Assembly: GCF_040807025.1 (NCBI RefSeq) | Contig: NC_090946.1 | Location: forward strand, 2,894,001 to 2,958,000 | From: Struthio camelus | Lineage: Eukaryota > Chordata > Aves > Struthioniformes > Struthionidae | Length of the DNA: 64,000 bases | Direction of reading: 5' to 3' | Made by a program: the position numbers and the translations under genes | Shown here: one piece after another, positions 45,851 through 59,012 of the stretch | Numbering within the stretch: position 1 is the first letter of the stretch | Layout of the letters: the number at the start of each line of letters is the position of its first letter | The notes under the pieces: generated by a model | Told to the model about the DNA's origin: nothing | What the model saw: the letters and a program-made list of their open reading frames with translations, nothing else | The model's database searches: none

Positions 45851-48349
45851 TGTTTACCCAAACTACATCTAGCCCATCTGGGTGAGTGTGAGTACATATC
45901 AGATCCCTCTCTCTGGTTTGGAACTAATTAAAGGATGAAAGGAGGAGGGGAGGTTTAGGAAACTTGTGGAGGAAAAGTATATACTTCATTTCGGCATAGA
46001 ATCTCAGAGTCAGGCCCTGATTTACTCTAAGTAGTTGGGTGTGCTGGGAAAGTAGCACAGGCATTGTCTGAAAAATAGAACACCAATTGCCCAAGGACTT
46101 ACAAACGAATAGTTAACACCAACTGATGTGACAAACTGCACCGAACTGAAACTGACCCTTGATAATCAAGAAGTTGCCTTGCTCTATCCTTCTACACTGC
46201 AGTGTCACTTGACAGTCAACATAAACCTGCTTGCAGAAAGGACTAGCAAAGAGGACTACCCAGGCCTGCAGGAGCCAGATCAGATCTGCAACATCTCAGG
46301 GACCTGAGCCTACAGGCAAAAGGAGGACTTACTCTAGCCGCATAAGCCCGCATAAGATAACAAAAGCATTGCACCTAGCTGCCAGTAGCCCATGACTTTG
46401 TGGTTGGGGAGGTATTGAATACTCATCAGAGCCAAAGATCCAGAACTTTCTGCATGGACTATTACTCTTAATGAGGTGTAACTGATAGTGGTTTAGCACG
46501 TACGTTCTGTACTGCCTCTCACCGTGTCAGGAGGTCAGACTGCAGCTACTTGTGTGCTCATGGTTAAGGACCAGTAGAGTCAGTCTCCCACCCCAGCGGG
46601 AGCAATTCATATGGGGGAGCACCACAAGAGACCTAGTGAGTGAGGCACTCTGAGAGAGGGAATGGGGTAGTTCCTTTGGATATTACCTTTAAGCAGAGAA
46701 GTGTTAAGGTATGCAGGCAAATGGCCATCTGTGACCCAAGGTTACACTAATAGGAAAAAAACATGAGAAACTGCTGGACATGACAGAGAGTGAAACAGGG
46801 GTGTCAGGAACTCCCTTTAGGTGAAAGATATTGAAAGACAGTGAAAGACGATTGCTGCCTTACCAAAGTTGCTCAGTAAGACTAAAGTTGTCAACATAAT
46901 CATATAAATACCAAATACAGGTGTAAAACCAGCAAACTAGGAGTCAAAAGAGAAAGCATAATTGGGAGGGGAAGAGAGAAAAGGGAAATGTAAAATAAAG
47001 AAAATCACATGATTAGAGCTGCTTGTAGGTACCCGTTGATTAGTCCTGAATCTGATCAGTGCAGCCTGGAACAGGGCAATAAACTTGTATTTCTGACCAT
47101 AGCACATGAGTCAAAGTTGCTTCTGCAGTCAAAGAAACCTGCAGTGTTTCTCTTAACATCAATGAAAAGGTCACCCTGAAGGGCGCAGAGGACTCCTGCG
47201 ACGTCCCAAGGAATACACATCCAACATGCAGGGAAAGGAGAGAGATTTGATAACCGGTCCCTAAAACCACAAATTAATATCGTCATTTTTTCATTTCTTT
47301 TTAAACGTAGGATTTCGATGTCTAGTTTCCACCTCTAGGACAAGGTGCCAACCTTTGGGTTTCTGCCATCTGACACATGGAAGCATATATACTGCCTCTG
47401 TAGGAATTTGCAGGATGGGGACATCTTGTTATCGTTAAGGGGTAGGGCAAGGTGTTACTCAGAGACTCTGAAGTCATTAAGCACTAGTGGAGCTCAAACA
47501 GGTGCATTATAAGGAGTGTTGGGAATAAATCATGAAATTCCTGAGATAAGTGGAGGGATGTTTGTGTGGGAAAGGAGTTAGTCACACTGCTTAACTTAAG
47601 GATAAAGTTCAGAGTCCTAATGTTAAAATCAGTCTCCAGAAAAAAAGGATAACTTTAGAGATACTACATTATGATGCCACAGGAACAATTACTACCTACT
47701 ATCTTGAATCTTCTATGACCCTTCAGTAGGGAAGCACCTTGTGATTGGAAAATGCTACATAAGACTACTAGGGTTGTTCCCCACCCTGCTCCCAGCTCCT
47801 CTAATAAAGGAGAATGAAGAATGAATTCAGAGCAGGAGTGTGGGTTGCAACAAGTCTTTTCTCAAATCCAAGGGGAACAGAGATCAGAAGGGTGCCCTGA
47901 AGAGTGAGACCTCTCATTTCTGTTTTTCTGCATGTCTAGTTAGCATGTACTGACGTCAAGGAAAAAAATCTGTGTGTAGGTGATAGAGCAGAAATACTCA
48001 GTATTCTCTCCTATGCTTGTTAACGTGCATACTATTTCCAGCCTGCCTTTAACCACCCGTTTCTGATAGCAGACAATAACAGCTCCTGAAGGGACTGGGG
48101 AATTCAATAAATGCTTATTACTTAAATTACTGCTTGGCTTAGTCAGTGAGTATCAGGATGCTCCAAAATAGGCATCCTTTCCTGCTTTAGGGAGGAAGAT
48201 CCCTGATCCCAAAGCCTGGGGAAATGTGTCAGATTGAAAGACATGTACTTTCTAATGGTATACTTCACTCAAAATGGATTGCCACATTGAATTCTCACCT
48301 CTCCCATGGAAGGGTATGGGGATTAATGAAAGGTAAGTAGGACTAAACT
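45851..48349. other. Unassigned AT-rich interval
   Basis: I see no gene or named repeat. Parts may be decayed retroviral sequence adjoining the Env-like fragment, but I found no LTR boundaries. Confidence 0.3.
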
Positions 48350-51300
48350 GCCACTTGCTCTGTCTGTCTTGACTAGCTGCAAGACCTGTCATGATTCCTT
48401 GTGGCCACAGCTTTTGTAGAGCCTGCATCACCCACTACTGGGAGCCAGTGGTCAAAGACTTCAGCTGCCCAATGTGTCAGCATGTTTCTGCTCAGCAAGT
48501 CCAGCATAACTGAGACAGCCAGGCAACTGCCTTTTGTCAAGGAAAAGAAGCAGAATGAGAAGCTTTGCTGCCAGCACCATAAGGTCATTAATATCCCCTG
48601 CAAGGAGAACCAGGAAGCCATGTGTGTGGTGTGTGCAGTCTGCCACAGCCATCCCTATCATACAGTAGGGCCCCTGAACGAAGTCCCCCCCCCCCTCAAA
48701 AAAAAAAAAAAACGAGGTAAGCAAAGGGTGTCTCCCAGAAGTACTGCTAGAAAGCATTTCCTTCACAGGGTTTGAGATATCTGGCATTCCACCTCAGTAT
48801 TTTGAACTCCTAACCATCTCATCCTAAAAAAGGGTGGAAGTAGAGCAGTTCAGACCCACCAATACTGGTTAAGTCACAGGAATGCAGCAGAACAGTCTAG
48901 GAACAAGTGTTGCATCTCTAGCTTGACTTTGACACTAAATATCTGAAAGGGGTGCTAGTGTCTAGAGAAACTCTAGAGAAACTGTGTTCAAGCACCACAG
49001 TCTGGAAGTGGAGTCTGGTGATCAGAACATGAGTAGATTATTAAAAAGGATATATGACCTTCCCAGTTCTGGGAAGAAGTTTAATCTTGGCATAAGAGCT
49101 GAGTGTAGGCTCGATGATTGCTGGCTCCTACATACTCTAAGCAGAGAAGTGGAATTCAGAATGAGTTAGATTCCACTCTCCTCTGCAAACAGGGAGGAAA
49201 AAGACAGTCTCTGCTTCAGAAGGAGGTGAGTATGTGCTGAGGGTCAGAGTTTCATTTCTGTGATCCAGGAAAGAAACTGCAGCCTAATGGTTAGAGTGAG
49301 GAGGAACAGGAACCAAGGCAGCTGTATGTAGGCATATACCTAGGTACACCTTATGGCCAACTTGAGGTGAGCCCACACAAAACTACAGTAATGCCTCAAA
49401 TATTAGAAATTGTCACTGTTCACTGGCTCTCCAGCTTGAAGCTGACAAAACATATTCCAGCAGCTGAGTGTGGTGCGGCTCACTGTCTGAGGCAGCCTAA
49501 ACAAACTAGCTTTGATTGTTAGTGGCTAGAATTCAGTCTGACAAATGTATTCATTCAATTCACCCTATAGTAGATGCATGGTCAGTCAATTAGCTTTCTG
49601 GAATACTCCTGTGACCATACTGGCAATTAGGCATTTAATTCATCTAAATTTAGATGCCTGGATCCTGGACAGAATCCCAGCAATGGTGTCTGCACAAGTC
49701 GTATCCAACATTTTGGAGACTACTTGTGCAGACACAATTTTCAGGCCCCTTTTTAGGAACTGCAACTTAGAATTCAATTAATCATTTTCAAAAGCAGAAG
49801 GGAGTGTTAGAGCAAAATTTCTGATATTCCATTGAGTAATTTCTGCTGTCCCATATCTGAGAGTTGAGTCAGAAGTCTCATTTTGATTTAGAGATGCAGC
49901 AGGTTTCCTGGAAAGTTGCTCTGGTGATTGACTAGCCTCCCCAGAAAAAATTAATATAGATAGTGTAGGGCTATGTTGCTTTGACTCTTGTCTGTAGTTC
50001 TAGCTGCTGTTCAGAGGCTAAATTGTGAAGGCAGAGGTATATCGTAACTTGTATTGCTGCTGTCCACACAAGTGTTCAGAACTTTATTAACCCAGAAACA
50101 GTATTTGTAGTACATGATACAGACTATTTGGTCTGGAAAGCCAGAGGATTGCTGGAATTTAGGATTTTCATCTCATGAAAGCAAACTGCATGAAGTGACA
50201 TGTCAGATAAATTGGTATATGATTCTCAGCTGGTATGATCCAAGCCTTCTTAGTGCTGGTTCAGCTTATGATCCCTTGGACCATTTTGCCTAAGTAGAAT
50301 CTCTTGCCTCTCCGTCTCCAGAACAGGCTACAAGCTTGCTTGGAGGACCTGGGCAGGAAAGCAAAGGATTTGATGGAACATTTATGTACAGAGGAGAAAA
50401 CGCCCAAGGAGCTGAGAGTAAGTGGAGTGAAGGGAGCAGAGCTGAGAGGAGTGGGGTAGGGGCCTTCTCTTTAGGCCCACCCAACTGGAGTGGTGTGGTG
50501 AGTTCAGAAGAGTTGCCAAGAGGGGCTCTTTCCTTCGCTGGGGGTGTTGACTCAGGTCAGTCCTCAGCTGGGAGATGTTCTCTAGTCTTCTGGTGACTTC
50601 TCAGCCCCACAGGAGTTAGTGTGGAACTGTCATAAGTGTATCACCTGTGACTCTGAGGAGCTGTGCTCTTTCCTGGAGCAAGAGAAGGACCAGCAGTTGC
50701 ATTGTCTGAGAGCAGAAGAGACTGAGATCCTGGGAAGGCTGAAGACTATCACAGCACATCTGAGTGGTGCTGGTCTCTCAACACCCTCATGGTGGACGTG
50801 GAGAGATGCCCGGAGTCCAGAGCAGGGGTGCTCAAGGTATGTATGACGGGGCTTTTCCTACCACCAGTGTGTGGAGCACAGCCTTTCAAAGAAGCTCTTG
50901 ATGCAATCTCTTTCTCTGAGGGGTGAAATCTATTCCATGTGGTATAGCTGATACCAACATGAGTTTGATCTTTCTTGGTGAGGAAAAGGCTGAGCTGTAA
51001 ACATGGTAATGGCAGGTCTCCACCTTGGGAAGCAATACTCTATACCCAAAGGATAAAAATGGGGTATGACTCACCTACATGTCATGAGCCATACCTTACA
51101 AGTGCTGCCTTTCTTTCCATTCCCCAAAAAATAATTAGCAAAATTAATGACACCTAGGTCAGATAAAGTCCAGAACTAACAGATAAAACGATTGCTGGGC
51201 ATGCAGGCACACCCTACAATATTTAGGCTGATGGGGTTTTTTGGAGCAATCTGACTTACTGTCTTCCCTTTTCTTTTCTAGGACACGCGGAGTGTCCTGC

Positions 51301-53083
51301 AGAGGTGACGAACCCAACTCCTATTCCTATTTGGGAGGAAGGGATGGGATGGGACAGGGAAGGAGCCATTAGTAGTTGAAGATGCAATTGCTTGGTAGGA
51401 GTGCTCCTTTCCTCTGGGGTTAATGCCATGCCAGTGTTTCAGAGCAACGTTAGACTGGCTGCACTGCACTGCAACAGAACAATACACTTGAAAGATAAAA
51501 CCTAATGTGTTGGTGGTCAGTTCCATCCTTTGTCTTTTCTCTAGACCAGGATAATTGTACTGACTCTGGGCTACATCCCAGCATATGGACTGTCAGCTTT
51601 TCCCCCTAAATTTCTCCCATCCTGGTTTCTCAGTGGGAATACAGACTTTCTGTAAGCTTCCAGCATTTCAACCTCAGCATAGCAATAATTCCTAGAAGGA
51701 ACTGCTGTGCTTTGTACTAGGGAATGGCATCTTCTAGACATTGCTTGATCTCATTACTAGATGAGGTCACTTCTTTCCTTAGGTATGAAGCATTTAAGAA
51801 CTTGGAGCTACCCTCTGTCTCTGACCTGAGGAGGGCAATGGCCTGTTTCCCTAGGCCATTATTTCAGCTTAAGAAGATGCTGAAGAAGTGCATTGGTAAT
51901 TCAGCTGTATAGAGAACTAGGTCTGGGACTGGATTCCATTCTTTGGCTCCAAAAAGCATCTTCTATTTGGTAGTGAATTCACCTGTATGTCCAGGCCTGG
52001 TTTAAAATGTTCTTTAAATGAATAAACTTCATTCTTTTCGTTTAAATGGTTGTCCTGTCAATGACCTCAATGAGCAGGCTTGAGGGCTCATTTGTGGGGC
52101 CCTCCATGGAGAAACCCATTATATCAGTATATGTGCTCAACAGCACCCTGTTACCCTTTTTTTTTTTTTTTTGTCCAGACTAAGTGCAGAAGTGACCTCT
52201 GGCCCCAGTATTGTTGGTCCCAGCCTGAATAAAGGTTCTAGAGTGGGGCTTGGGAGATGCAACAGATGATAGAGTATAGGCTAGCAGAGAAAGGTAAGCA
52301 GCTTCAGGAGAAAGGTGGCATAGCATAGCACTAAGACAGTTCAGGGTAGGGACTCTGAGAAGGCAATTTAGGCCTGTGGTATGGTGAGGATATGGGACAT
52401 GGGGGGTTGACGGATCAGCAGCTGCCTTGTGGTGAATGGCTGTGTAACTGCTCTTCTCCAGTTGATTCTTCTGGGGTGAGGTATGTGAATCCACTCCTCC
52501 CTCCCCCTTGGTTTTCCCTGCTTTCTCATAGTCTCTGCTCTGCCATAGGCGATGTGACTCTGGACCCTCAGACAGCTCATCTCAATCTGGTGCTCTCAGA
52601 GAATCTCAAGAGTGTTTATTTCACATCCCCCAGGAGCTGCCACACAGCTCTTGGCGTTTCACCGCTTACCCCTATGTGCTGGAATTATCTGCCTACTCAT
52701 TGGGCTGATACTACTGGGAGGTTGAAGTAGGGAACAAAACCCATGGGGCCCTGGGTGTCTGTAATGAGTCTATCAGCTGCTGTGTAGAGGACCCCAAGCA
52801 GGAGATGGGCTTTGGGAGGGAGCAGCTATGGAATGAAAAATATGTGGCCATGACCACACCCTTCACCCCACTGCAGCTTAGTGTCAAATCCAAGCAGGTT
52901 GGGGTCTTCCTTGACGACGAAACTGGAAAAGTCTCCTTTTATAACATGACTATCTACTCTCATATTTACATGTTTGATGTCATCTTTGATGAGCCACTCT
53001 GTCCCCTCTTCTATCCAGGCATATGCGTGGGTCATATTAACACTGACCCACTGAGTATATGTCAGCCCTTAGACTGGTACTGA
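48350..53083 (+). pseudogene. TRIM-family E3 ligase pseudogene (RING, B-box 2, coiled coil, PRY-SPRY)
   Basis: All standard exons are in order. RING lies at 48,350-48,480 (ATCSVCLD...[15 protein letters not shown]...CPMCQ) and B-box 2 at about 48,560-48,690 (LCCQHHKVINIPCKENQ, CAVCHSHPYHTV), with a donor after the poly(C)/poly(A) stretch. Then come a 96-nt coiled-coil exon at 50,322-50,417, a second coiled-coil exon at 50,613-50,836, the typical 23-nt exon at 51,282-51,304 (DTRSVLQ), a 113-nt exon at 51,783-51,895 and PRY-SPRY at 52,549-53,083 (DVTLDPQTAHLNLVLS, YYWEVEVG). Breaks are a stop and a frameshift in RING, a stop after it, a 7-nt loss in the 224-nt exon (231 is usual) and a stop plus frameshift in SPRY. 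Splice sites are kept, so loss is fairly recent. Closest in style to TRIM39/TRIM7/TRIM27. Confidence 0.9.
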
Positions 53084-54295
53084 TAGGCTATTGCTACCCT
53101 CCTAATAGATACAATACCCAGTATACAAAAAGCTGATGGGGTGTCAAAAGGGAAATGTTTCCTGAGCAAGCCTCTGGTCCAAGTCCCGTTTTCAGCAACC
53201 AGAATCCCTGGATTTACAAGGAAGCTAAGTATGGCTGCCCCTCTCCATGTTAGACCTCCACTGCCCCTATAATCTCTAGTAATTTCTGGAACCTTGCAGA
53301 GCAGTTAGCAAACCCTAGAAGGGTGCTTTAGTCTACATCACTTTTTGTGTGTGCGTTTTTTAAAGTCCAAGTTAACTGGCACTTTGTCTGTCTGTGTTGG
53401 TGTATGTCTTCTGATTTCTGCTGTCATAGTTCAAGAATCATAGGAAATGCCATGTAAATCTCTGCCTGTTCTGCTCTTAATAGGTAATTGTTCTCCTATT
53501 TAGCAGTATAAGGCTTTTGGTCTTTTTGGCCAGTTGGCAGAAGTGAAATATGACTGGGTTGTCTGTACCTTTTCTGGAACAGAAGCTAGGGACCAAAATA
53601 GATACCTTCGGTCGTGTTGTATGGCATTAAAACCTATATTTAGGGAACTGAGCCCCACCCTTACTGTAGGTCAGGACACTGAACTCTGGGATGCTCTGTA
53701 GCATCATGATTTTGACCCAGAAAACCATTGCTTTCCTGGAGAAGGTTTTATGTAGGTTATTTAAACAGTGGTCACCAACTGACTTATAGAGAAGTCACCT
53801 GCCAGACTTTGCCGTGACAACTTAGTACACTCGCTATTGTTCAGACTCATGTGAAGAGCAAAATAGTATTTCAAATTTGTCCCTAATGGCCCCAAACTGT
53901 TAGTAGGTACAGGCATGGTCCCTTCAACAGCAGGAATGCAATATCACTGCATATTGCAGTCAATCCCCTTTCTCTATATTGTCAGCAGGCAGACACTTGT
54001 GGTGCAGGATGAGCTCAGAAATAGTGTGCCACTCTCTACAGTCATAAGTCTAAGCAGAATGGCAACTGCAAAGTGCCATGGATCATGCAGACTGCTTATA
54101 GGACTGATGAGACTACCCTCCCCCCACCTTTCAAACTGTATCTTAACTTAGATGTTGCAGGTGAAGTTAAATGGGTATGATCTCAAAGGCAGTAGCTGAA
54201 GTATTTCCTTAAAGCCATCAAGTTAAATTTGACAAAATTTAGGCTCTTGTTTAAAATGCAATCTGCTTCATGTGTGAAGAGAAGGAGAGAAATGC
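53084..54295. other. Unassigned interval after the TRIM pseudogene
   Basis: This probably includes the old 3' untranslated region of the TRIM gene. No other gene or repeat is recognised. Confidence 0.3.
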
Positions 54296-55895
54296 TTGAA
54301 TGAGCAGCTGGAATGCATGGAGCTCTGCCTGGCAACAGGTGAGGGACCAGCTGAGAGCTCATGGGTCAGGACTGGTGGGCAGAACAGCAAGGGTGACTAT
54401 GTAACAGGTGTCTGCTGTAGACCATCCCTTCAGGAAGAAGAAATAGAGCAGGCATTCTTCAGAGAATTGGAATAAGCTTTGTGTTCACAGGCCCTGGTCC
54501 TCATGGGGAATTTCAATCACCCTGATATTGGCTGGATGGACAACACAGTAGGGCACAAAAAACCCAGGGAGTCTCTAGAGTGCATTGAAAACAACTTCCT
54601 AACACAGGTGACTGAGAAGCTGGGGATGAAGGATACAACAAGGGGTACTTGTACCTTGTTGAGGGGTACAAAGAAGGAAGAATTGGTTGGAGGTGTGTAA
54701 GTCAGGGGCAGCCTTGCCTGCAGTGACCACAGAATGCTGGAGTTCAGGATCATGCGAGGAGGGAGCAGGGCAAAAAGCAGGACCACAGCCCTGGGCTTCA
54801 GGAGAGCAGACTTTGGCCTGCTCGGGAAGAATCCCGTATGAGATGGCCCTGGAGGGAAGAGGGGTCCAAGAGAGCTGGTTGATATTCAAGGATCACCTCC
54901 TCCAAGTTCAAGAATGGTCCATTCCAACAAGCAGGAAATCAAACAAAGGTGGTAAGAGGCCTATGTGGATGAACAAGGAGTTCCTGACTGAACTCAAACC
55001 TAAAAAAAAAAAAGTGTATGAGAGGTGGAAGCAGGGACAGGTGACCCAGGAGGAATATAGAGGCATTGTCTGAGCATGCAGGCTTGGGGTTAGAAGAGCT
55101 AAAGCCCACCTGGAGATGAAACTGGCAAGGGACATGAAGGGCAACGAGAAAGGCTTCTACAACCTAAGCAGCAAAGGGAAGGTGAGGGAAAATGTGGGCC
55201 TGCTGCTAGAAGGGGAAGGGACACCCATTTTTTGGTGTTGGCCCTGGTGACAAAGGACACAGAAAAGGCAGAGGCACTGAATGCCTTCTTTGCCTTGGTC
55301 TTTACTGGTAAGGCTGGTCTTCAGGAATCCCAAGCTCCTGAGACCAGAGGGGAAGTCTGGAACAAGGAAGATTTACCCTGCATGGAGGAGGATCAGGTCA
55401 GAGAATGCTTAAACTGGCCATACCTAAGTCCACATGGGATATGATGGCATGTGCCCACAAGGGCTGGGGGAGCTGGCTGATGTCACTGTGAGGCCACTCT
55501 CCTTTATCTTTGGTGATCAGGTGAGATTCCTGGGAACTGCAAGAGAAAAAATGTCACCCTACCTTCAAGAAAGCAAGAAGGGGAATCTGGGCTACTACAA
55601 GCCAGTAAGCCTCACCTCGATGCCTAGGAAGGTGATGGAGTAACTAATCCTGGACACCATTTCCAGACATGTGAAGGAAAGGTGATCAGTCGGGAGTAGA
55701 CAGCACGGCTTTATGAAGGGAAAATCACGCTTAACAAACCTGACAGCCTGCTATGATGAGATCATTGGCTTGATGGGTGAGGGGAGAGAAGAGATAGTTG
55801 CTAATCTCCATTGTAACAAGGCTTTTGACCCTATCTCTCATAACATCCTCCTAGACAAACTGATGAAATACAGGCTAAATAGGTGGACAGTGACA
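54296..55895 (+). mobile_element. CR1 LINE, internal ORF2 fragment
   Basis: Translated pieces match CR1 ORF2 in order: endonuclease (ALVLMGNFNHPDI, LECIENNFLTQV), the central region (EGRGVQESWLIFKDHLLQ, RWKQGQVTQEEYRG, LVTKDTEKAEALNAFFA, VFTGKAGLQESQ) and the first part of reverse transcriptase (QESKKGNLGYYKPVSLTSMP, KAFDPISHNILLDKL). Several frameshifts and stops are present. The 3' part of the element is missing at about 55,895, which is unusual because CR1 copies normally lose the 5' end. Confidence 0.92.
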
Positions 55896-55902
55896 GCTGA
55901 TA

Positions 55903-56165
55903 TTAGGGCATCCTTCACACCTTTGTTTCTCAGGCTGTAGATCAAGAGATTTAGCATGGGGGGGTCACAATCATATAAAATACTACCTCAGTTTTGCCTT
56001 GCCACTGTGAGCTATTGCACTAAGGTAGAATATAAATGCAACTGGCTGTTGCATATAGCACACTGACTGCTACCAGGTGGGAGGCGTAGATTGCTTTATT
56101 TTTATTTTTTTCCACTGTGGACTGATAGCATCCTCAGGATGTTTTGAAAGCCCCCTGCATTGTGC
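55903..56165 (-). pseudogene. Olfactory receptor pseudogene fragment (TM5-TM7)
   Basis: Read on the minus strand, the peptides ILRMLSVHSG, YASHLVAVSVLYATAS, VVFYMIVT and MLNLLIYSLRNKGVKDAL follow the order of TM5 to TM7 of an olfactory receptor (compare ASHLTAV...PMLNPLIYSLRN). Frameshifts and stops break it, and the N-terminal two thirds are not recognisable. It directly abuts the truncated end of the CR1 element. Confidence 0.85.
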
Positions 56166-58561
56166 TTAGCTGCCATTTAAGATTTTCAGTATTTTTTCCA
56201 AGTTGTGCATTTTGTTTGCACTGTAAGCCTGAGGAGTGGAATATATCACCTCTGATTTGGATGTTTCAGTCTAAACTAGAGAGATAGAAGTTCCTTTAGA
56301 TGATGATTCATGTCATTCTTGGATAATTATCTTAACATACAGGCAATAACTATTACATATGGTGGATATAAATAACAAGAAGAGTAAAACTACAAGAAAG
56401 CATGTGTGTAATAGAAAAAGTTTGAGTCCTTTGTGTCATTGACCATTCGTTCCATAGATAGGAATTTCCAGCTGAGAGATTTCCAAGGGCTTGGTGTGAT
56501 ACCCTACAGCAGAGCAGAGAAGAAAACATACGTATACTACATCACATTCTACACCTTTTGTCTTTTCCACCTATGATTTAGTTGCAAAAGGTTCAAGAAA
56601 AGATTTCTTTCCTTAGTCCACTCTCTGTTAAAGAACTATATATAAGGCAGAGAGGAAGAGAGTCAGGAGTTTCTTGTGTCTCTGAATTTCATATTTTCCT
56701 ATATAATCTCATAAGATTTTCAGGGTGCTGCAATCCAGTTGCATCTCTACATGCTGCTTTTTCTGTATAAATAACAGTCCAACTATCACCAAAACAAAAA
56801 ATCTTCTAGATCAAGTATTCAGACAGACAGATATCCATGCTAAATCCAACAGAAGCATCAGTGACCAAACCTCCCTCACGCACAAAAAGGTTAACCCCTA
56901 GAGCTTCTAAACACCTTGGCCTCAGTTCCCAGCAGAGATCACCACACTATTGTCATATTTTTTTTTTCTTAACTCATTATATCAGGATTTCTTTGACACT
57001 GCTGCCGATTCCCGCTCCCAGGCAACTGTTTGGCATGCAGTTCAAAGTCACCTGCAGGTCATTTTGTTTAGAAAGAGGCTGTTGGAAACAGCTAAAGTTT
57101 TCTGAAGCTTTTATTTGCTGTGAAATAGTTTGTGGCCAAAACAATAGCACATACAGGATATCATTTAAAAATATTATTAAACCTAGTTCCAGACCTCTCA
57201 CAACAGCTTGATCTTAAATGCTTTAAATAAATTTCTTTTCAGGTTTTTGATGGTGTAACTACAGAAAACATTTCCATATTGTTCTGATAGTGATAGTTTA
57301 GTCCACAATTAGTAAGAGATTCCTTCCATTCCTTCCAGGTAGCAAATGCTGTTGATGACTGCACAGTCTGTTGGTACCGGTAGCAATGATACAGTTGCCT
57401 CAGTTTGTTGGTGAATACTACATTGGTATGACCTTACCGAAAAGGGTAAGAAAGAGTATTCCAGCTGTCAACATGGACTACTGTTTCCAAAAACTATGAG
57501 AGTATAGCATGGCTCACATTCGAATGGACCGGTTCTCTCCTCCCATTTACCACTTCAAAATGGGTTAGCCATGTGCAAAGTATTAATGAGGAGTCACCCC
57601 AAACCATGTCCTGTGATTGTCTTGGGAGTAGAAGAGGAAGGAAAAGAGACAGGTAGACACAGCCTTGGTGCATGCCAACAGTGTGATAGGCACTGTATTA
57701 TTTAAATAGTAGTCATCATACCAAATCAGTTCTGAAGCACACGCTCTGCTGGTTTTTATTCAGCTGTAGGAATTGCCTAGTTTGGACACTGAAATTATAC
57801 ATCCATGCATTGTTCCAAGGCTCTTTTGCAACTGAGAGAAAAGGTACTATGATGATATGGTTCATCTGGCATGTGAGAAAGGTTTACTTTGGGATAGGAT
57901 GAATGCAGAGTTCTTGATTTCTGTTCACCTGCTGCACAGGGAACTGCATAGAAAGTCCTGGTACAGATGCTTCATCTTCATTGTTTCACATTAATCCCAT
58001 CCATGACAACTCTGCTGTGATGTCAACATGAGGACGGAGCCACTCCTCTCCAAAAAAAGCTTCATGAAAAATTCGTAGAGGCATTTACCAACTTCTTAAA
58101 GCTTGACTTTGGAATTTAAATGGGTTTGGATAGTAATGGATGATCATGCTATTTTTAAAGTTGTTAAAATATACTTTAAAAAAATCAGAAAATGCATTAT
58201 GAACTCATTGTCAATATGACCCACAGCTGAGGGTGAGAAACTTAAAATATTTTCACTGATTTACTATTAAGAATGTACATTCATTACCACTGAGAGGTGA
58301 GTTCCAGCAGGGAACAGTCATTAGCTTAGCCTTTGCACAAAGACAGCAGCCGCAATAAAAGGCCACTAAGAAACACAGCCTTGACATTTGGTTTCAGTAC
58401 AGAGCAGTGTGTAAGCAACAAAGTCATGTCAATTATTTTGCACGAGGCACTACAGCTGGAATGCCATGCCATCGTGCTTTAACACAGTCGGAGGTCCATC
58501 TCAAGCCATGAGTGTTTATCATCCCAGCACAGAGGTGCAGTTAAGATGCACTCAAATTTTT
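56166..58561. other. Unassigned AT-rich interval
   Basis: No gene or repeat family is recognised in this 2.4-kb stretch. Confidence 0.3.
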
Positions 58562-59012
58562 GTGCGCCATGAAATGATTAAGGCACTGGAACATCTCCTT
58601 ACAAAGGCAGGCTGAGAAAGCTGAGGACTGTTTAGCCTAGAGAAGAGAAGGCTCAGGCAGGGTGGGGGGAAGCTTATCAATGTTTATAAATATCTGATGG
58701 GAAGGTGTGAAGAAGATGGAATCAGACTCTTCTCAGTGGCACCCAGTGACAGGAAAAGAGGCAATGGGCACAAACTGAAACTCAGGAAATTCCACTTGAA
58801 CTTAAGAAACTACTTCTTCTCTGAGAGAGTGAGTGATCACTAGAACAGGTTGTCCACAGATGTTGCAGAGTCTGCGTCCTTGGAGATATTCAAAACTCAA
58901 CTGGACATGGTCCTGGGCATCCTGCCCTAGCTGACCCTACTTGAGCAGGGCGGTTGGACCAGATGATTTCTGGAGGTCCCTTCCAACCTCAGCTAGTCTG
59001 TGATTCCTTATG
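58562..59012 (+). mobile_element. CR1 LINE, 3' part
   Basis: The plus strand follows the CR1 3' end: GGCTGAGAAAGCTGAGG, GGCACCCAGTGACAGGA, AAGAGGCAATGGGCACAAAC, then the end GTCCCTTCCAACCTCAGC and a single decayed octamer. About 450 bp long, 5'-truncated and older than the copy at 39.7 kb. Confidence 0.9.

Noticed and set aside
47040-47286. Minus-strand frames beside the Env-like fossil as further retroviral genes
   Set aside because: No motif of any retroviral protein could be recognised in them.
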